Below, piece after piece: positions 39,708-48,806 of a stretch of 64,000 bases of DNA. The stretch is from NCBI RefSeq assembly GCF_031581265.1, contig NZ_JAVLBQ010000001.1:124001-188000 (forward strand). Reading direction: 5' to 3'. The notes beneath the pieces were generated by a model. That model was not told where the DNA came from. It ran no database searches and worked only from the letters and a program-made list of their open reading frames with translations. Position 1 is the first letter of the stretch. Every line of letters begins with the position of its first letter. The DNA is from Gracilimonas sp031581265. Lineage in GTDB: Bacteria > Bacteroidota > Rhodothermia > Balneolales > Balneolaceae. A program made the translations under genes and the position numbers.

Positions 39708-40919
39708 TTATTCATGTCTTATTGCATCAACAGGGGTTAGGTTGGCGGCTTTCCAAGCGGGGTAAGTGCCAAATATAATCCCAATTAAAATTGCGACCGC
39801 TAAAACAAAAAGTGCTGTATTTGTACTCAAAGCAGCATGGAAGGTTAAATCTGTAAAGCTATTGATAAGTTTAACTATTCCGAATACACCAATCACTCCC
39901 ACTACCCAACCCATTATAGAGCCAACCAACGAAACCGTTACAGATTCTGATAGAAACTGGAGCACAATATCCTTTTTGCGGGCACCGGCGGCTTTTCGAA
40001 TTCCTATTTCTTTGGTTCTTTCTGTGACTGATATCAGCAGCACATTCATTATGCCGATGCCTCCAACCAATACAGCAATCCCGGTAATTGCTCCCATCAC
40101 TAATTTAAAGATCAGAATACCCTGGCTAAGTTGCTCTACTCTTCCTTCGTAGGTTGAAATGATAAAAGCTTCCGCTCCCTCTTGGTAGCTCTTTTCCATC
40201 CATGACTCCACTTCAGCTTTAATAATCGGGACATCTTCCACTTTATTACTCTTTATGATTAATGAAGGTGAATTCCCGTTTTTAACATGTTCTCGATAAG
40301 TGGTAAAAGGTATCAATGCCTGAAGTCCGGGTACCTCAGTTCCTGTAATTCCAATAATTTCATATGGAACTCCCTCTAAACTCATTTCTTTACCTAACAG
40401 ACTCTCCCTGTCACCTCCCCATTTTTGAGCTAATTCATGGGAGAGCACCATTTTTTGTGAAGCTTCTTCTACCTCTTGCTTATTGAAAAACCTACCTGAT
40501 AACTCCATCTCTCTGAATGCAGAAAGATTTTCAAGTGACGCACTTACAGTCACAGCAATACTTGAATCTCTGTATTTAACAACACGATTGCTTTGAGCAA
40601 GTAACTCCGCATTCCCCAACGCTGATATCAACTCATGTATAGACCTTGTTTCAGCCATACCAATTGAATAGACCGTATCTCTTGGGATGCGAACATCATT
40701 GACTATATTAAATCTTCTGGGACTAACTGTAAGCATTTGAACTGAAGTCGTAGATTCAATTTGCTGCCGACCGGTTTCCTCAAGGCCATCTCCCAATGAT
40801 AGAATTGCGACTAAAGCAGCTACCCCAATAATAATTCCCAACATCGATAAAACGGAGTGTAAAAGATTAGCCCGAATATTTTGAAGTGCTATTGATACCG
40901 ATTTAAATATTTGTTGCAT
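39708..40919 (-). CDS. MacB-type ABC transporter permease
   Basis: 403 residues: MacB periplasmic-core domain after the first membrane helix (SVLSMLGIIIGVAALVAILSLG), then three C-terminal helices of the FtsX family (about 275-395). These permeases work in a MacAB-TolC-like efflux or mechanotransmission complex. No ATPase or membrane-fusion gene lies beside it, so partners must be encoded elsewhere. The stop codon directly abuts the MITE-like element. Confidence 0.88.
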   Translation of the reverse strand: MQQIFKSVSIALQNIRANLLHSVLSMLGIIIGVAALVAILSLGDGLEETGRQQIESTTSVQMLTVSPRRFNIVNDVRIPRDTVYSIGMAETRSIHELISALGNAELLAQSNRVVKYRDSSIAVTVSASLENLSAFREMELSGRFFNKQEVEEASQKMVLSHELAQKWGGDRESLLGKEMSLEGVPYEIIGITGTEVPGLQALIPFTTYREHVKNGNSPSLIIKSNKVEDVPIIKAEVESWMEKSYQEGAEAFIISTYEGRVEQLSQGILIFKLVMGAITGIAVLVGGIGIMNVLLISVTERTKEIGIRKAAGARKKDIVLQFLSESVTVSLVGSIMGWVVGVIGVFGIVKLINSFTDLTFHAALSTNTALFVLAVAILIGIIFGTYPAWKAANLTPVDAIRHE

Positions 40920-41087
40920 ACCATCATTTTTAGGTTGACCGCCTAATGTACGGGGGGTTAGAACCCATGTTTCATTTTCATAAAAAAGGCCTATATCATC
41001 TTATGAATAGCATTTAAACACTTTTTTTATTTTTCTTGTAACGTTTACCCTATTTCTTGCATCTAACCCATAAAACATAGATTCAAT

Positions 41088-41612
41088 TTGCTTTCAAAAG
41101 GCGAAGAAAACAACATTATTACAAGAGCTATTCAAGGAGATCAGAGTTCTTTTAAAGTATTATATGATGAACATATTGATGCTTTGTTTGCTTTCCTGCA
41201 TCAGTTTTCTGATGAAAGAGGGCAAGTGAAAGACTGGACACAACGAGCTTTTATGAAAGCTTTTCAGAATCTTCATTCTTTCAATAAGGACTCGCGATTC
41301 AAAACCTGGCTTTTTTCTATTGCATTGAATGAAATGCGGATGGATAAAAGAAGTGAATTTCATTTCCAGCAGCTCGATGATGCAGACTCTGAATTAATCA
41401 CCGAACCTGAAACCGAGAAACCGGAGAAGTGGCTTAAGGCCAAACATGCCATCAAGCAACTTGAGCCGGATAAACGAATTGTCTTTTTGCTCAGCATAGC
41501 TGAAGAATACACTCATAAAGAGATAGGAAGTATTCTGAATATCCCGGAAGGCCATTCAAGAGTAATCCTTCACCGTGCCAAAAAAGAATTACAACAAGTA
41601 CTCTTATCATGA
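41088..41612 (+). CDS. ECF-type RNA polymerase sigma factor
   Basis: 174 residues: region 2 (LYDEHIDALFAFLHQF...FKTWLFSIALNEMRMDKR) and region 4 (DKRIVFLLSIAEEYTHKEIGSIL...VILHRAKKEL). The start has no ATG: TTG 41088 is the best candidate. Its stop overlaps the next ORF as ATGA, and this ORF is followed by a membrane protein and a DUF4097 gene. The layout is typical of sigma/anti-sigma operons with a cell-surface stress gene, and it is probably autoregulated. Confidence 0.85.
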   Translation: MLSKGEENNIITRAIQGDQSSFKVLYDEHIDALFAFLHQFSDERGQVKDWTQRAFMKAFQNLHSFNKDSRFKTWLFSIALNEMRMDKRSEFHFQQLDDADSELITEPETEKPEKWLKAKHAIKQLEPDKRIVFLLSIAEEYTHKEIGSILNIPEGHSRVILHRAKKELQQVLLS

Positions 41613-42103
41613 ATAATCCTTTTTATAAACCAAACGATTTTCCTACTTCTGCAGAAAAAAATGAACTGTGGAAAAATATAAACCACTCATTGCCGAACAC
41701 CTCAAAGGCAAATATGCAATTTCACTGGAAGAGTTTTTGGATTGGAAATGCCGCAGCCATTTTACTGATTTTTGCTTCCATCGGTATGTATCAAACCGGA
41801 ATGGGCCTACTAACACCTACTCCCTCAGATCAAGATCAGGTTTACCGGGGCTTAAATGCAGCTACCCAACAGCTGGATGAAGTGGCTCCTTCCTTGATAA
41901 AGCAAGCCGGTAGTCGCTCACGTCCTTCCATGGAATCAACTCTTTCTGCCATTAGAGAAATTGACCGATTGATAGCAGAAATTAAAAATGAAATACTCGT
42001 CAATGGAATCACCCCTTCAAAAAAGAAAAGCCTGAACCGGCTTTATGCAACCAAACTCGATTTCTACAAAGAACTTTTACTCATAAACCGTGAACAGTCA
42101 TGA
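41609..42103 (+). CDS. Probable membrane-bound anti-sigma-like protein
   Basis: 164 residues with one membrane segment (about 48-66, FWIGNAAAILLIFASIGMY) near the middle. The position after the ECF sigma gene and overlap of 4 bp suggest an anti-sigma factor. No canonical zinc anti-sigma motif is seen, so this is by context only. Overlaps the following DUF4097 gene by 4 bp. Confidence 0.65.
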   Translation: MNNPFYKPNDFPTSAEKNELWKNINHSLPNTSKANMQFHWKSFWIGNAAAILLIFASIGMYQTGMGLLTPTPSDQDQVYRGLNAATQQLDEVAPSLIKQAGSRSRPSMESTLSAIREIDRLIAEIKNEILVNGITPSKKKSLNRLYATKLDFYKELLLINREQS

Positions 42104-43476
42104 AATATCTAAGATACTTTTTACCAATTATTATAGTAGTCCTTTCAACTACATTAGCTTTCTCCCAAAGCGGGACAAAAGATGGAACCTTCGATGCAGC
42201 TGGCCTGGATGAATTTTTCATCAAAGTTAATTCTGGAATAGATATCGAAATTGAAGGAACTGCAACAAATCAGATCTCGTACACCTACTCATTTGAAGGA
42301 AACGATGAAGCCTATCAAAAATACTTTGAGGAATTTAACCCTCGCTTCAATAAACGAGCCGGGAGAGCTGAATTGGAAATTGAATATCCCGAAGAAAAGA
42401 ATAATAATGTTTCCTATGAAATAGAAAAAAATCTCCTGACACTGCAAATTCCTGAGCAAGTCAGGCTTCACCTAACAACAGAATATGCCACCATCGGCAT
42501 TCAAAATATTGGAAGAGATGTTTCGGTTTACAATCGCAGCGGCTCTGTTACTGTAGAAGATGTTGGGCAGTCTGTAGAAGTCACCAATGAATATGGTGAC
42601 ATCAGCGTAAGAAACGTACGTGGCAGAACAAACATAAACGGCCGTTCTTCTACTATTGATGTTGCTAACATAACCGGCATGGTTTCTGTAAGAAGCAGTT
42701 ATTCAAAACTGAATATCTCTAATATTGATGGCGATGTAGAAATACAAAACAAGAGTGGTGCCATAAACGCCTTTGAGATTCGAGGAAAGTTACAGGCAGA
42801 AGCTGATTACTCTGAGTTTGAAATCACAAATATAGAGGGTGCAGTTGACCTCCGTTCTCAAAGTGGAAATGTATATGTGGAGGCTGTCCGTGGATTTAAC
42901 TTCGCCGGAGACTATACCGATGTGAGGGTTAATAACGTCAGGAATGCTGCTATGGTCATGATAAATGGACGTTCCGCCGATATCACAGTTTCTAATATCG
43001 AAGCCAATACTTCCATCACCGGAGAATACATGAACGTGAAAGCCTCAAACATCAGCCGCAGACTTTCCATAATGAATCGGTCAGGAACCGTTGAAGCTGC
43101 TAATATTTCTGAACGGTTTGATTTTAACGGTGAATACACGGATTTGGAACTCACTAAATTTCAAGGAAATGAGCTTCAGATCAGGTCAAAATCAGGGAGT
43201 GTATCCGTTGATGCACTTTCAAATAATTTAAATGCTGACATCGGCACTGAATATGGAAATATAGAACTGAAGATACCGAATGCGTTTAATGGCAGTTTTG
43301 AAGCAACGGCCACTTACGGTACAATCAATCACAACCTTACCTTAAGCAATAAGCAATTGACTAGTGATAATAATTCACGAAGAATATCCGGTATTGTAGG
43401 CGATTCAGGAAAAAACTCTTCTCATGGAATTTTCCTGGAAGTCAGGAATGGAGATATAACCGTACAGGCTAATTAA
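42100..43476 (+). CDS. DUF4097-family secreted beta-repeat protein
   Basis: 458 residues: signal peptide (about 1-22, cleaved near AFS-Q) and a long run of short parallel beta-helix-like repeats alternating IENIxGxV and VNNV-like motifs (DUF4097/adhesin-like). Third gene of the sigma/anti-sigma operon, and a likely target of the sigma factor (inference). The role is unknown. The end overlaps the convergent DUF2141 gene by 8 bp. Confidence 0.82.
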   Translation: MKYLRYFLPIIIVVLSTTLAFSQSGTKDGTFDAAGLDEFFIKVNSGIDIEIEGTATNQISYTYSFEGNDEAYQKYFEEFNPRFNKRAGRAELEIEYPEEKNNNVSYEIEKNLLTLQIPEQVRLHLTTEYATIGIQNIGRDVSVYNRSGSVTVEDVGQSVEVTNEYGDISVRNVRGRTNINGRSSTIDVANITGMVSVRSSYSKLNISNIDGDVEIQNKSGAINAFEIRGKLQAEADYSEFEITNIEGAVDLRSQSGNVYVEAVRGFNFAGDYTDVRVNNVRNAAMVMINGRSADITVSNIEANTSITGEYMNVKASNISRRLSIMNRSGTVEAANISERFDFNGEYTDLELTKFQGNELQIRSKSGSVSVDALSNNLNADIGTEYGNIELKIPNAFNGSFEATATYGTINHNLTLSNKQLTSDNNSRRISGIVGDSGKNSSHGIFLEVRNGDITVQAN

Positions 43477-43951
43477 TGGTAATTTGGTGAGTAGTCCGGC
43501 TTTCTGAAATTTCAAAAACTGCATCTTTCCAAGAAGCCGGGCCAAACCGCCCACGTGCATTATTCGAAAAGCCATAGGCCTCTTTAGGTATTCCCAGCAG
43601 ATTGGTATCCAGTTCCCCGTTTTCATTTTCATCGTGATAAACGGCAATGGCATATTCACCATAAGGCAGTTCATCATGTTTCCAGGTCAGGGAATCTCCC
43701 TCAACTGTTAAAACAAAAGCGTGCAGTGGATTTTCTTTTGAGTCATAATTCTCTTTACTATCAAAAACTGCCACACGTACTTCTCCCTCAACTTTAGGAA
43801 TATTATTGATTTTAAGTTCAAACTCTGAGCGCAGATTTTCTTTTTCCGGATAGGCTATCTCTTGTGCAAATGCACTAATACTGATGAGGGAAATTATTAG
43901 GGAAACAAAAAATATTTTCATGAACGAGTGACCAAAATGGATGATATTCAA
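43469..43951 (-). CDS. DUF2141 secreted protein
   Basis: 160 residues with a signal peptide (about 1-30, cleaved near AFA-Q) and the DUF2141 fold (GEVRVAVFDSKENY...LPYGEYAIAVYHDENENGELDTN). Acidic DxNxNGxxD suggests calcium binding. Cellular function unknown. Convergent with the DUF4097 gene. Confidence 0.82.
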   Translation of the reverse strand: MNIIHFGHSFMKIFFVSLIISLISISAFAQEIAYPEKENLRSEFELKINNIPKVEGEVRVAVFDSKENYDSKENPLHAFVLTVEGDSLTWKHDELPYGEYAIAVYHDENENGELDTNLLGIPKEAYGFSNNARGRFGPASWKDAVFEISESRTTHQITIN

Positions 43952-43984
43952 TGGCTGTTAGTTGTGATTGAAAGTTAAATAAAC

Positions 43985-44323
43985 TCAAAAAAGTTTCTTA
44001 CCGTTTTCCACTTTTCGATCGGGTATCGCTAAAACCACATTTCCGTCGGCATCCGGGAAACCGGTTACCAAACATTCCGACATAAAAGGGCCTATTTGTT
44101 TCGGTGGAAAATTTACAACGGCTACCACCTGTTTTTCTTTCAAATCTTCTTTGGAATATAAATCTGTTATTTGTGCAGATGATTTTTTGATCCCAATCTC
44201 GTCCCCAAAATCTATGGTCAATTTATAGGCCGGTTTATGCGCTTCAGGGAAATCATGAACCTCTATAATGGTTCCTGTCCGCAGCTCTACTTCTTCAAAT
44301 TCAGTCCAACTTATTTCTTTCAT
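43985..44323 (-). CDS. csaA: tRNA-binding domain protein, CsaA type
   Basis: 112 residues forming one OB-fold tRNA-binding domain (ELRTGTIIEVHDFPEAHKPAYKL...VVAVVNFPPKQIGPFMSECLVTG). It matches the CsaA chaperone/tRNA-binding family at full length. It is a single gene, separated from glnN by a glnN terminator. Confidence 0.9.
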   Translation of the reverse strand: MKEISWTEFEEVELRTGTIIEVHDFPEAHKPAYKLTIDFGDEIGIKKSSAQITDLYSKEDLKEKQVVAVVNFPPKQIGPFMSECLVTGFPDADGNVVLAIPDRKVENGKKLF

Positions 44324-44342
44324 TCATTTTTGGCTTGAAATT

Positions 44343-44376
44343 AAAAAACCCTGCCTCCTTTCGAAAACAGGGTTTG
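44343..44376 (-). terminator. Rho-independent terminator of glnN
   Basis: On the minus strand: AAACCCTG, 14-nt loop, CAGGGTTT followed by a run of six T (loop plus stem 44346-44375). It lies 18 bp after the glnN stop. Confidence 0.75.
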
Positions 44377-44393
44377 TAATGAAATGTATAATG

Positions 44394-46568
44394 TTATTTA
44401 ATAAACAACATTTCTCTATATACCGGAAGAGGCCAGTAGTCATCGGCCACGTATCGCTCCAGGAAGTCGATGGCATCCCGGATTTCCGTCATCACCGGCA
44501 GTACTTCTGATTCCACTTTCGAGGCATGTTCAGACGAATCACTGTATTCAAGTTTTGACTGAACATCAGCCAGTTTATCTAAAGCGTCACCCAATTTATT
44601 GAGTCCGTTGTTTACTTTTTCGAGCATGTTTTTGGAGCCGGAATTCTCTAATCCCATTTTTTCAGCTTGTTTAGCTGCCTTGCTTAATTCACTTATATAT
44701 CTAACCGTGGCAGGATAGATCATCGTCTTCGCAATTGATTCTATCGTATCTACCTCAATGGTTCGTGTTGTGATATATTGTTCTGTCCAAATCTCTTTGC
44801 GAGAAAGAACTTCCCGCTCATTCAGTACTTTGAAATGTTCAAAAAACTCAATGTTTTCTTTTTTAGCTAAATATGGAATGGCATCCGGGGTAGTCTTCAA
44901 ATTAAGCAAACCACGCTTTTCTGCCTCCTGTTGCCATTCATCAGAATATCCGTCACCATTGAATATCACATTGCGACATTCTTTAAGTCGATCTCTCAAC
45001 ACTTTACCGAGAGCTTTCTCAATGGACTCCCCTTTCTTGGCTTTCTTGAGATCATTTGTCATGTCCTCGATGGCCTCAGCAACTACCGTATTTAGTACCA
45101 CAATTGGGAATGAAGGCGACTGACTGGAACCTAAAGCTCTGAATTCAAATTTATTGCCGGTAAAAGCAAATGGAGACGTTCGGTTTCGATCTCCCGCATG
45201 CTTGGGAAGATGTGGCAGTACCGGAGTTCCTAAACCAAGAAGTCCGCCCTGTTTTGAGCTTTTTGCACCTCCATTCACCAACTGCTCAACGATATCATGC
45301 AGCTGATCTCCAATAAAGGAGGAGATTATTGCCGGTGGTGCCTCATTAGCCCCCAAACGATGATCGTTACCGGCATGGGCTACAGCAATTCGCATTAAAT
45401 CCTGATGGCGATATACCCCAAGCAACACTGCTGTGAAGAAAAACAAAAACTTCATATTCTCGTGGGGACTTTCACCCGGTTCCAACAAATTATTTCCTTC
45501 AATTGTTGATAACGACCAGTTCAAGTGTTTACCACTTCCATTAAGCCCATCAAAGGGTTTTTCATGGATGAGGCATTCAAGGCCATATTTTTTAGCCGTT
45601 TTTTTAAGCACCATCATCGTCAATTGCTGATGATCTGCAGCAACGTTGGCCATTTCAAATATTGGAGCCAATTCATATTGGCTCGGAGCTACTTCGTTAT
45701 GGCGGGTTTTAACCGGAATACCCAGCTTATATAATTCCCTTTCTGCCTCCAGCATAAAGGACAACACTCGCTCTGGAATGGAACCGAAATAATGGTCATC
45801 CAATTCTTGTCCACGGGGAGGTTTTGCTCCCACCAAAGTTCTTCCGGAAGTCAAAATATCAGGGCGTCGGTACACAAACTCTTGATCAATCAGAAAGTAC
45901 TCCTGTTCACACCCCACCGTTGATACGGCTCGTTTTGTTTCTACGCCAAATAATTCCAAAGCTACCTTGGCTGCTTTGTCAAGAGCATCATTAGATCGAA
46001 GCAATGGTGTTTTATGATCCAAAGCCTCCCCTTTCCAGGATGCAAAAGCCGTTGGGATACAAAGATACGTCCCGTTTTCATTTTCAATTAAAAAAGCCGG
46101 AGATGTTGGATCCCAGGCTGTATATCCGCGAGCTTCAAAGGTGGGTCGTAGGCCACCGCTTGGGAAACTGGAGGCGTCCGGTTCACCCTGAATAAGATCT
46201 TTTCCGGAAAACACGGCCATTGCCCCACCCCCTTGATTTGGTGTAATAAAGCTATCGTGCTTTTCCGCTGTTGAGCCGGTGAGTGGCTGAAACCAGTGCG
46301 TAAAATGTGTGGCTCCTTTTTCGGTAGCCCAATCTTTCATCGCCAGAGCGACTGCATCTGCTACGTCGTTATTTAGTGTTTCACCTTCGTCAATAGTTTT
46401 TTGAAGGTCTTTCCAGGCTGCTTTGGGCAACCGTTCTTCCAGCTTATCGAGTGTAAGCGTATTCTTTCCGAAAATTTCGGAAATTTCCATAGATGAGTTA
46501 TTCGTCTTGCCGGGCTTATAATTCCGGGCAGCTGCTAAATTATCGTATCGTTGAATAGCTTTGGCCAT
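44394..46568 (-). CDS. glnN: Glutamine synthetase type III
   Basis: 724 residues, the long GSIII type, not GSI (about 450). Motifs are the GSIII N-terminal region (FGKNTLTLDKLEERLPKAAWKDLQ), HFTHWFQPLTGSTAEKHDSF, the metal-binding ENKFEFRALGSS and NGSGKHLNWS. Makes glutamine from glutamate, ammonia and ATP. The 235-bp gap to menA is very AT-rich and includes a perfect 9-bp inverted repeat at 46659-46682. Confidence 0.96.
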   Translation of the reverse strand: MAKAIQRYDNLAAARNYKPGKTNNSSMEISEIFGKNTLTLDKLEERLPKAAWKDLQKTIDEGETLNNDVADAVALAMKDWATEKGATHFTHWFQPLTGSTAEKHDSFITPNQGGGAMAVFSGKDLIQGEPDASSFPSGGLRPTFEARGYTAWDPTSPAFLIENENGTYLCIPTAFASWKGEALDHKTPLLRSNDALDKAAKVALELFGVETKRAVSTVGCEQEYFLIDQEFVYRRPDILTSGRTLVGAKPPRGQELDDHYFGSIPERVLSFMLEAERELYKLGIPVKTRHNEVAPSQYELAPIFEMANVAADHQQLTMMVLKKTAKKYGLECLIHEKPFDGLNGSGKHLNWSLSTIEGNNLLEPGESPHENMKFLFFFTAVLLGVYRHQDLMRIAVAHAGNDHRLGANEAPPAIISSFIGDQLHDIVEQLVNGGAKSSKQGGLLGLGTPVLPHLPKHAGDRNRTSPFAFTGNKFEFRALGSSQSPSFPIVVLNTVVAEAIEDMTNDLKKAKKGESIEKALGKVLRDRLKECRNVIFNGDGYSDEWQQEAEKRGLLNLKTTPDAIPYLAKKENIEFFEHFKVLNEREVLSRKEIWTEQYITTRTIEVDTIESIAKTMIYPATVRYISELSKAAKQAEKMGLENSGSKNMLEKVNNGLNKLGDALDKLADVQSKLEYSDSSEHASKVESEVLPVMTEIRDAIDFLERYVADDYWPLPVYREMLFIK

Positions 46569-46658
46569 AGTATTGTTAAATAAGTTTTGTTCTTAATTAA
46601 AAATGACGTCCAAATATAAAGCTATATTTCAATTTTACTCAACTTTTTTAATCAAAAA

Positions 46659-46682
46659 CTTTTTAACAATTAAGTTAAAAAG
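46659..46682. promoter_or_regulatory. Inverted repeat between glnN and menA
   Basis: CTTTTTAAC, 6-nt spacer, GTTAAAAAG, a perfect 9-bp inverted repeat in the divergent glnN/menA promoter region. It could be a binding site for a nitrogen or respiratory regulator. No family match is claimed. Confidence 0.35.
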
Positions 46683-46848
46683 GATAAATAAATCTTCATC
46701 TTAATTATTTTCATGAAAAAGGTTCCATTATCGAATTTTCCTAAAAATTTTTCTCATTCTGAATATTTACTTCATTTTTTAAGCCGCTTCCAAAAGTAGT
46801 ATCTTGGTCGCCGATGTTATCCACAGTTTTAACCCAATTTTTTTGCTT

Positions 46849-47736
46849 TTGAAATCTTCCAAATTGAGATTATGGATCGAGGCAGCACGCCCTCAAACTC
46901 TCGCTGCAGCTCTTGTACCTGTTTTGGTTGGGGCATCACTCGCCTACCAGGCAGATGCCTTAATCTTAGTTAATACCACAGTTGCTCTAATCTGTGCATT
47001 TTTAATTCAAATAGGTACCAATTTTGCCAACGACTATTTTGATTTCGTAAAAGGCTCTGATACAGAGGAGCGAATTGGTTTCAGGCGGGCTACTGCAGCG
47101 GGGCTCATTTCTCCAAAAACCATGTTAAATGCTACCATCATTACAATGGCAATGGCTTTTTTCTTGGGATTGTATTTGGTATGGTCAGCCGGACTGGTTG
47201 TACTATGGATCGGAATACTATCACTTGTTTTCGGAATTTTATATACCGGTGGGCCTTTCCCTCTTGGCTATAATGGTCTTGGTGATATTTTTGTGTTCCT
47301 TTTTTTTGGAATAGTCGCTGTTATGACCACCTATTACATAAATACCCTTGAGTGGTCTGAAGCCTCATTTTGGGCTTCTCTTGCTGTTGGGGCATTGTGC
47401 GTAAATATTCTTGTAGTAAATAATTTGAGAGATGTTGAACAGGATAAAAAATCAGGTAAGAAAACCTTGGGCGTGCTATTTGGAGAGACTGCACTAAAAA
47501 TCGAATATCTTATAATGGTGCTTTTGGCTTTCGCCATTCCTCCTCATTTCTATGTGCAGCTTAATTATTCTATTTGGATTCTTATTCCTATGATCTCACT
47601 ACCACTTGCTGCTTATTATGTATATCGAATTTGGACGGAAACAGATAAAACCCAGCTAAATCCTATGTTGGAAAAAACGGCACAATTTATGGTCATCTTC
47701 GGTTTTCTTTTTTCCGTTGGAATTATCTTCAACTGA
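46849..47736 (+). CDS. menA: 1,4-dihydroxy-2-naphthoate octaprenyltransferase (MenA)
   Basis: About 295 residues, eight to nine membrane helices, UbiA superfamily. Motifs are N-Y-F-D in NFANDYFDFVKGSDTEE and D-V-E-Q-D (NLRDVEQDKKSGKKTLG). It prenylates DHNA to demethylmenaquinone. No ATG fits: TTG 46849 (KSSKLRLWIEAARPQTL) matches MenA starts, and TTG 46804 would add 15 residues. The menC ATG overlaps its stop by 1 bp. Confidence 0.9.
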   Translation: MKSSKLRLWIEAARPQTLAAALVPVLVGASLAYQADALILVNTTVALICAFLIQIGTNFANDYFDFVKGSDTEERIGFRRATAAGLISPKTMLNATIITMAMAFFLGLYLVWSAGLVVLWIGILSLVFGILYTGGPFPLGYNGLGDIFVFLFFGIVAVMTTYYINTLEWSEASFWASLAVGALCVNILVVNNLRDVEQDKKSGKKTLGVLFGETALKIEYLIMVLLAFAIPPHFYVQLNYSIWILIPMISLPLAAYYVYRIWTETDKTQLNPMLEKTAQFMVIFGFLFSVGIIFN

Positions 47737-48806
47737 TGCTAAGATATTTTAAATATCGCATACCTTTTAAGCGGACTTTCAGTTCTGCAGGCAATCAATT
47801 TACGCATCGGGAAGGAATCATCGTTTGTTATACCGATGAACAAGGGATTGAAGCTTATGGAGAAGTGGCCCCTCTTCCCGGGTTTTCCACGGAGTCTCTG
47901 AATGAAGTTGAACAAGTGTTGTCTGTAAACAAAGAGCATCTTGAAGAAAGCATAAAAAGTGGTAATGCCAAAGAAACTTTGAAGCTGCTTCATCAAATCC
48001 ACCGGTTCCCTTCACTCAGTTTTGGCCTGGGTACTTTGATTTATGATCTTGAAGCAAAACGAGAAAATACATCTCTTTTGAAATACCTATTCCCTGATTG
48101 GGATGGCACATTGAAAGCAAATGGAGTCGTTGGGCTTAAGTCAAAATCTGGAACTCTGGCTGATGTTGAACACCTCTCAAATAATGGCTTTGAAACCATA
48201 AAAATAAAAATTGGCCAAAATATTGAAGAGGAAATCGATCACCTCAAGGCCATAAGAAAGGGGTATCCAAATATTAAGATTAGAGTGGATGCCAATCAGT
48301 CCTGGGATGAAACAGAAGCAATCCGTAACCTGAAAGAACTGGAAAATCTAAGTATAGAGTATTGTGAACAACCGATTCCTGCAGGAAATCCTGAATCCTT
48401 AAAAAGGGTTTCTGATAGTACAAACATTCCTGTCGCAGCTGATGAATCAATTCGGAACATTCAGGATGCTAAGGAACTATCAGAGGCTGAATCAGCAGAC
48501 ATCTTTATTATAAAACCTATGTTATACGGGGCTTTCGATGATTTTTTTGTAACAAAGGAAATCGTAGATACTCATTTAATTGATACGGTGTTTACTACAT
48601 CCTTGGAAACGGCTATTGGCAGAGCGGCTATTGCAGCATTGGCTGCCGGACTTGGAAGTCCAAAATATGCTCAAGGACTTGCAACCGGTTCATTATTAAA
48701 AAACGATATTGTGAAAGAGGATTGGTTGGATCATGCTATAATAAACTTTCCCAATCAACCGGGCATTGGCGTTGTTCCGGACCTACAAAAGCTTACTGAA
48801 GTTTGA
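47736..48806 (+). CDS. menC: o-Succinylbenzoate synthase
   Basis: 356 residues of the enolase superfamily. Catalytic features are KIKIG, D in RVDANQSW, E in YCEQPI and D in AADES. Dehydrates SHCHC to o-succinylbenzoate in menaquinone synthesis. Overlaps menA by 1 bp and menE by 4 bp. Confidence 0.93.
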   Translation: MLRYFKYRIPFKRTFSSAGNQFTHREGIIVCYTDEQGIEAYGEVAPLPGFSTESLNEVEQVLSVNKEHLEESIKSGNAKETLKLLHQIHRFPSLSFGLGTLIYDLEAKRENTSLLKYLFPDWDGTLKANGVVGLKSKSGTLADVEHLSNNGFETIKIKIGQNIEEEIDHLKAIRKGYPNIKIRVDANQSWDETEAIRNLKELENLSIEYCEQPIPAGNPESLKRVSDSTNIPVAADESIRNIQDAKELSEAESADIFIIKPMLYGAFDDFFVTKEIVDTHLIDTVFTTSLETAIGRAAIAALAAGLGSPKYAQGLATGSLLKNDIVKEDWLDHAIINFPNQPGIGVVPDLQKLTEV

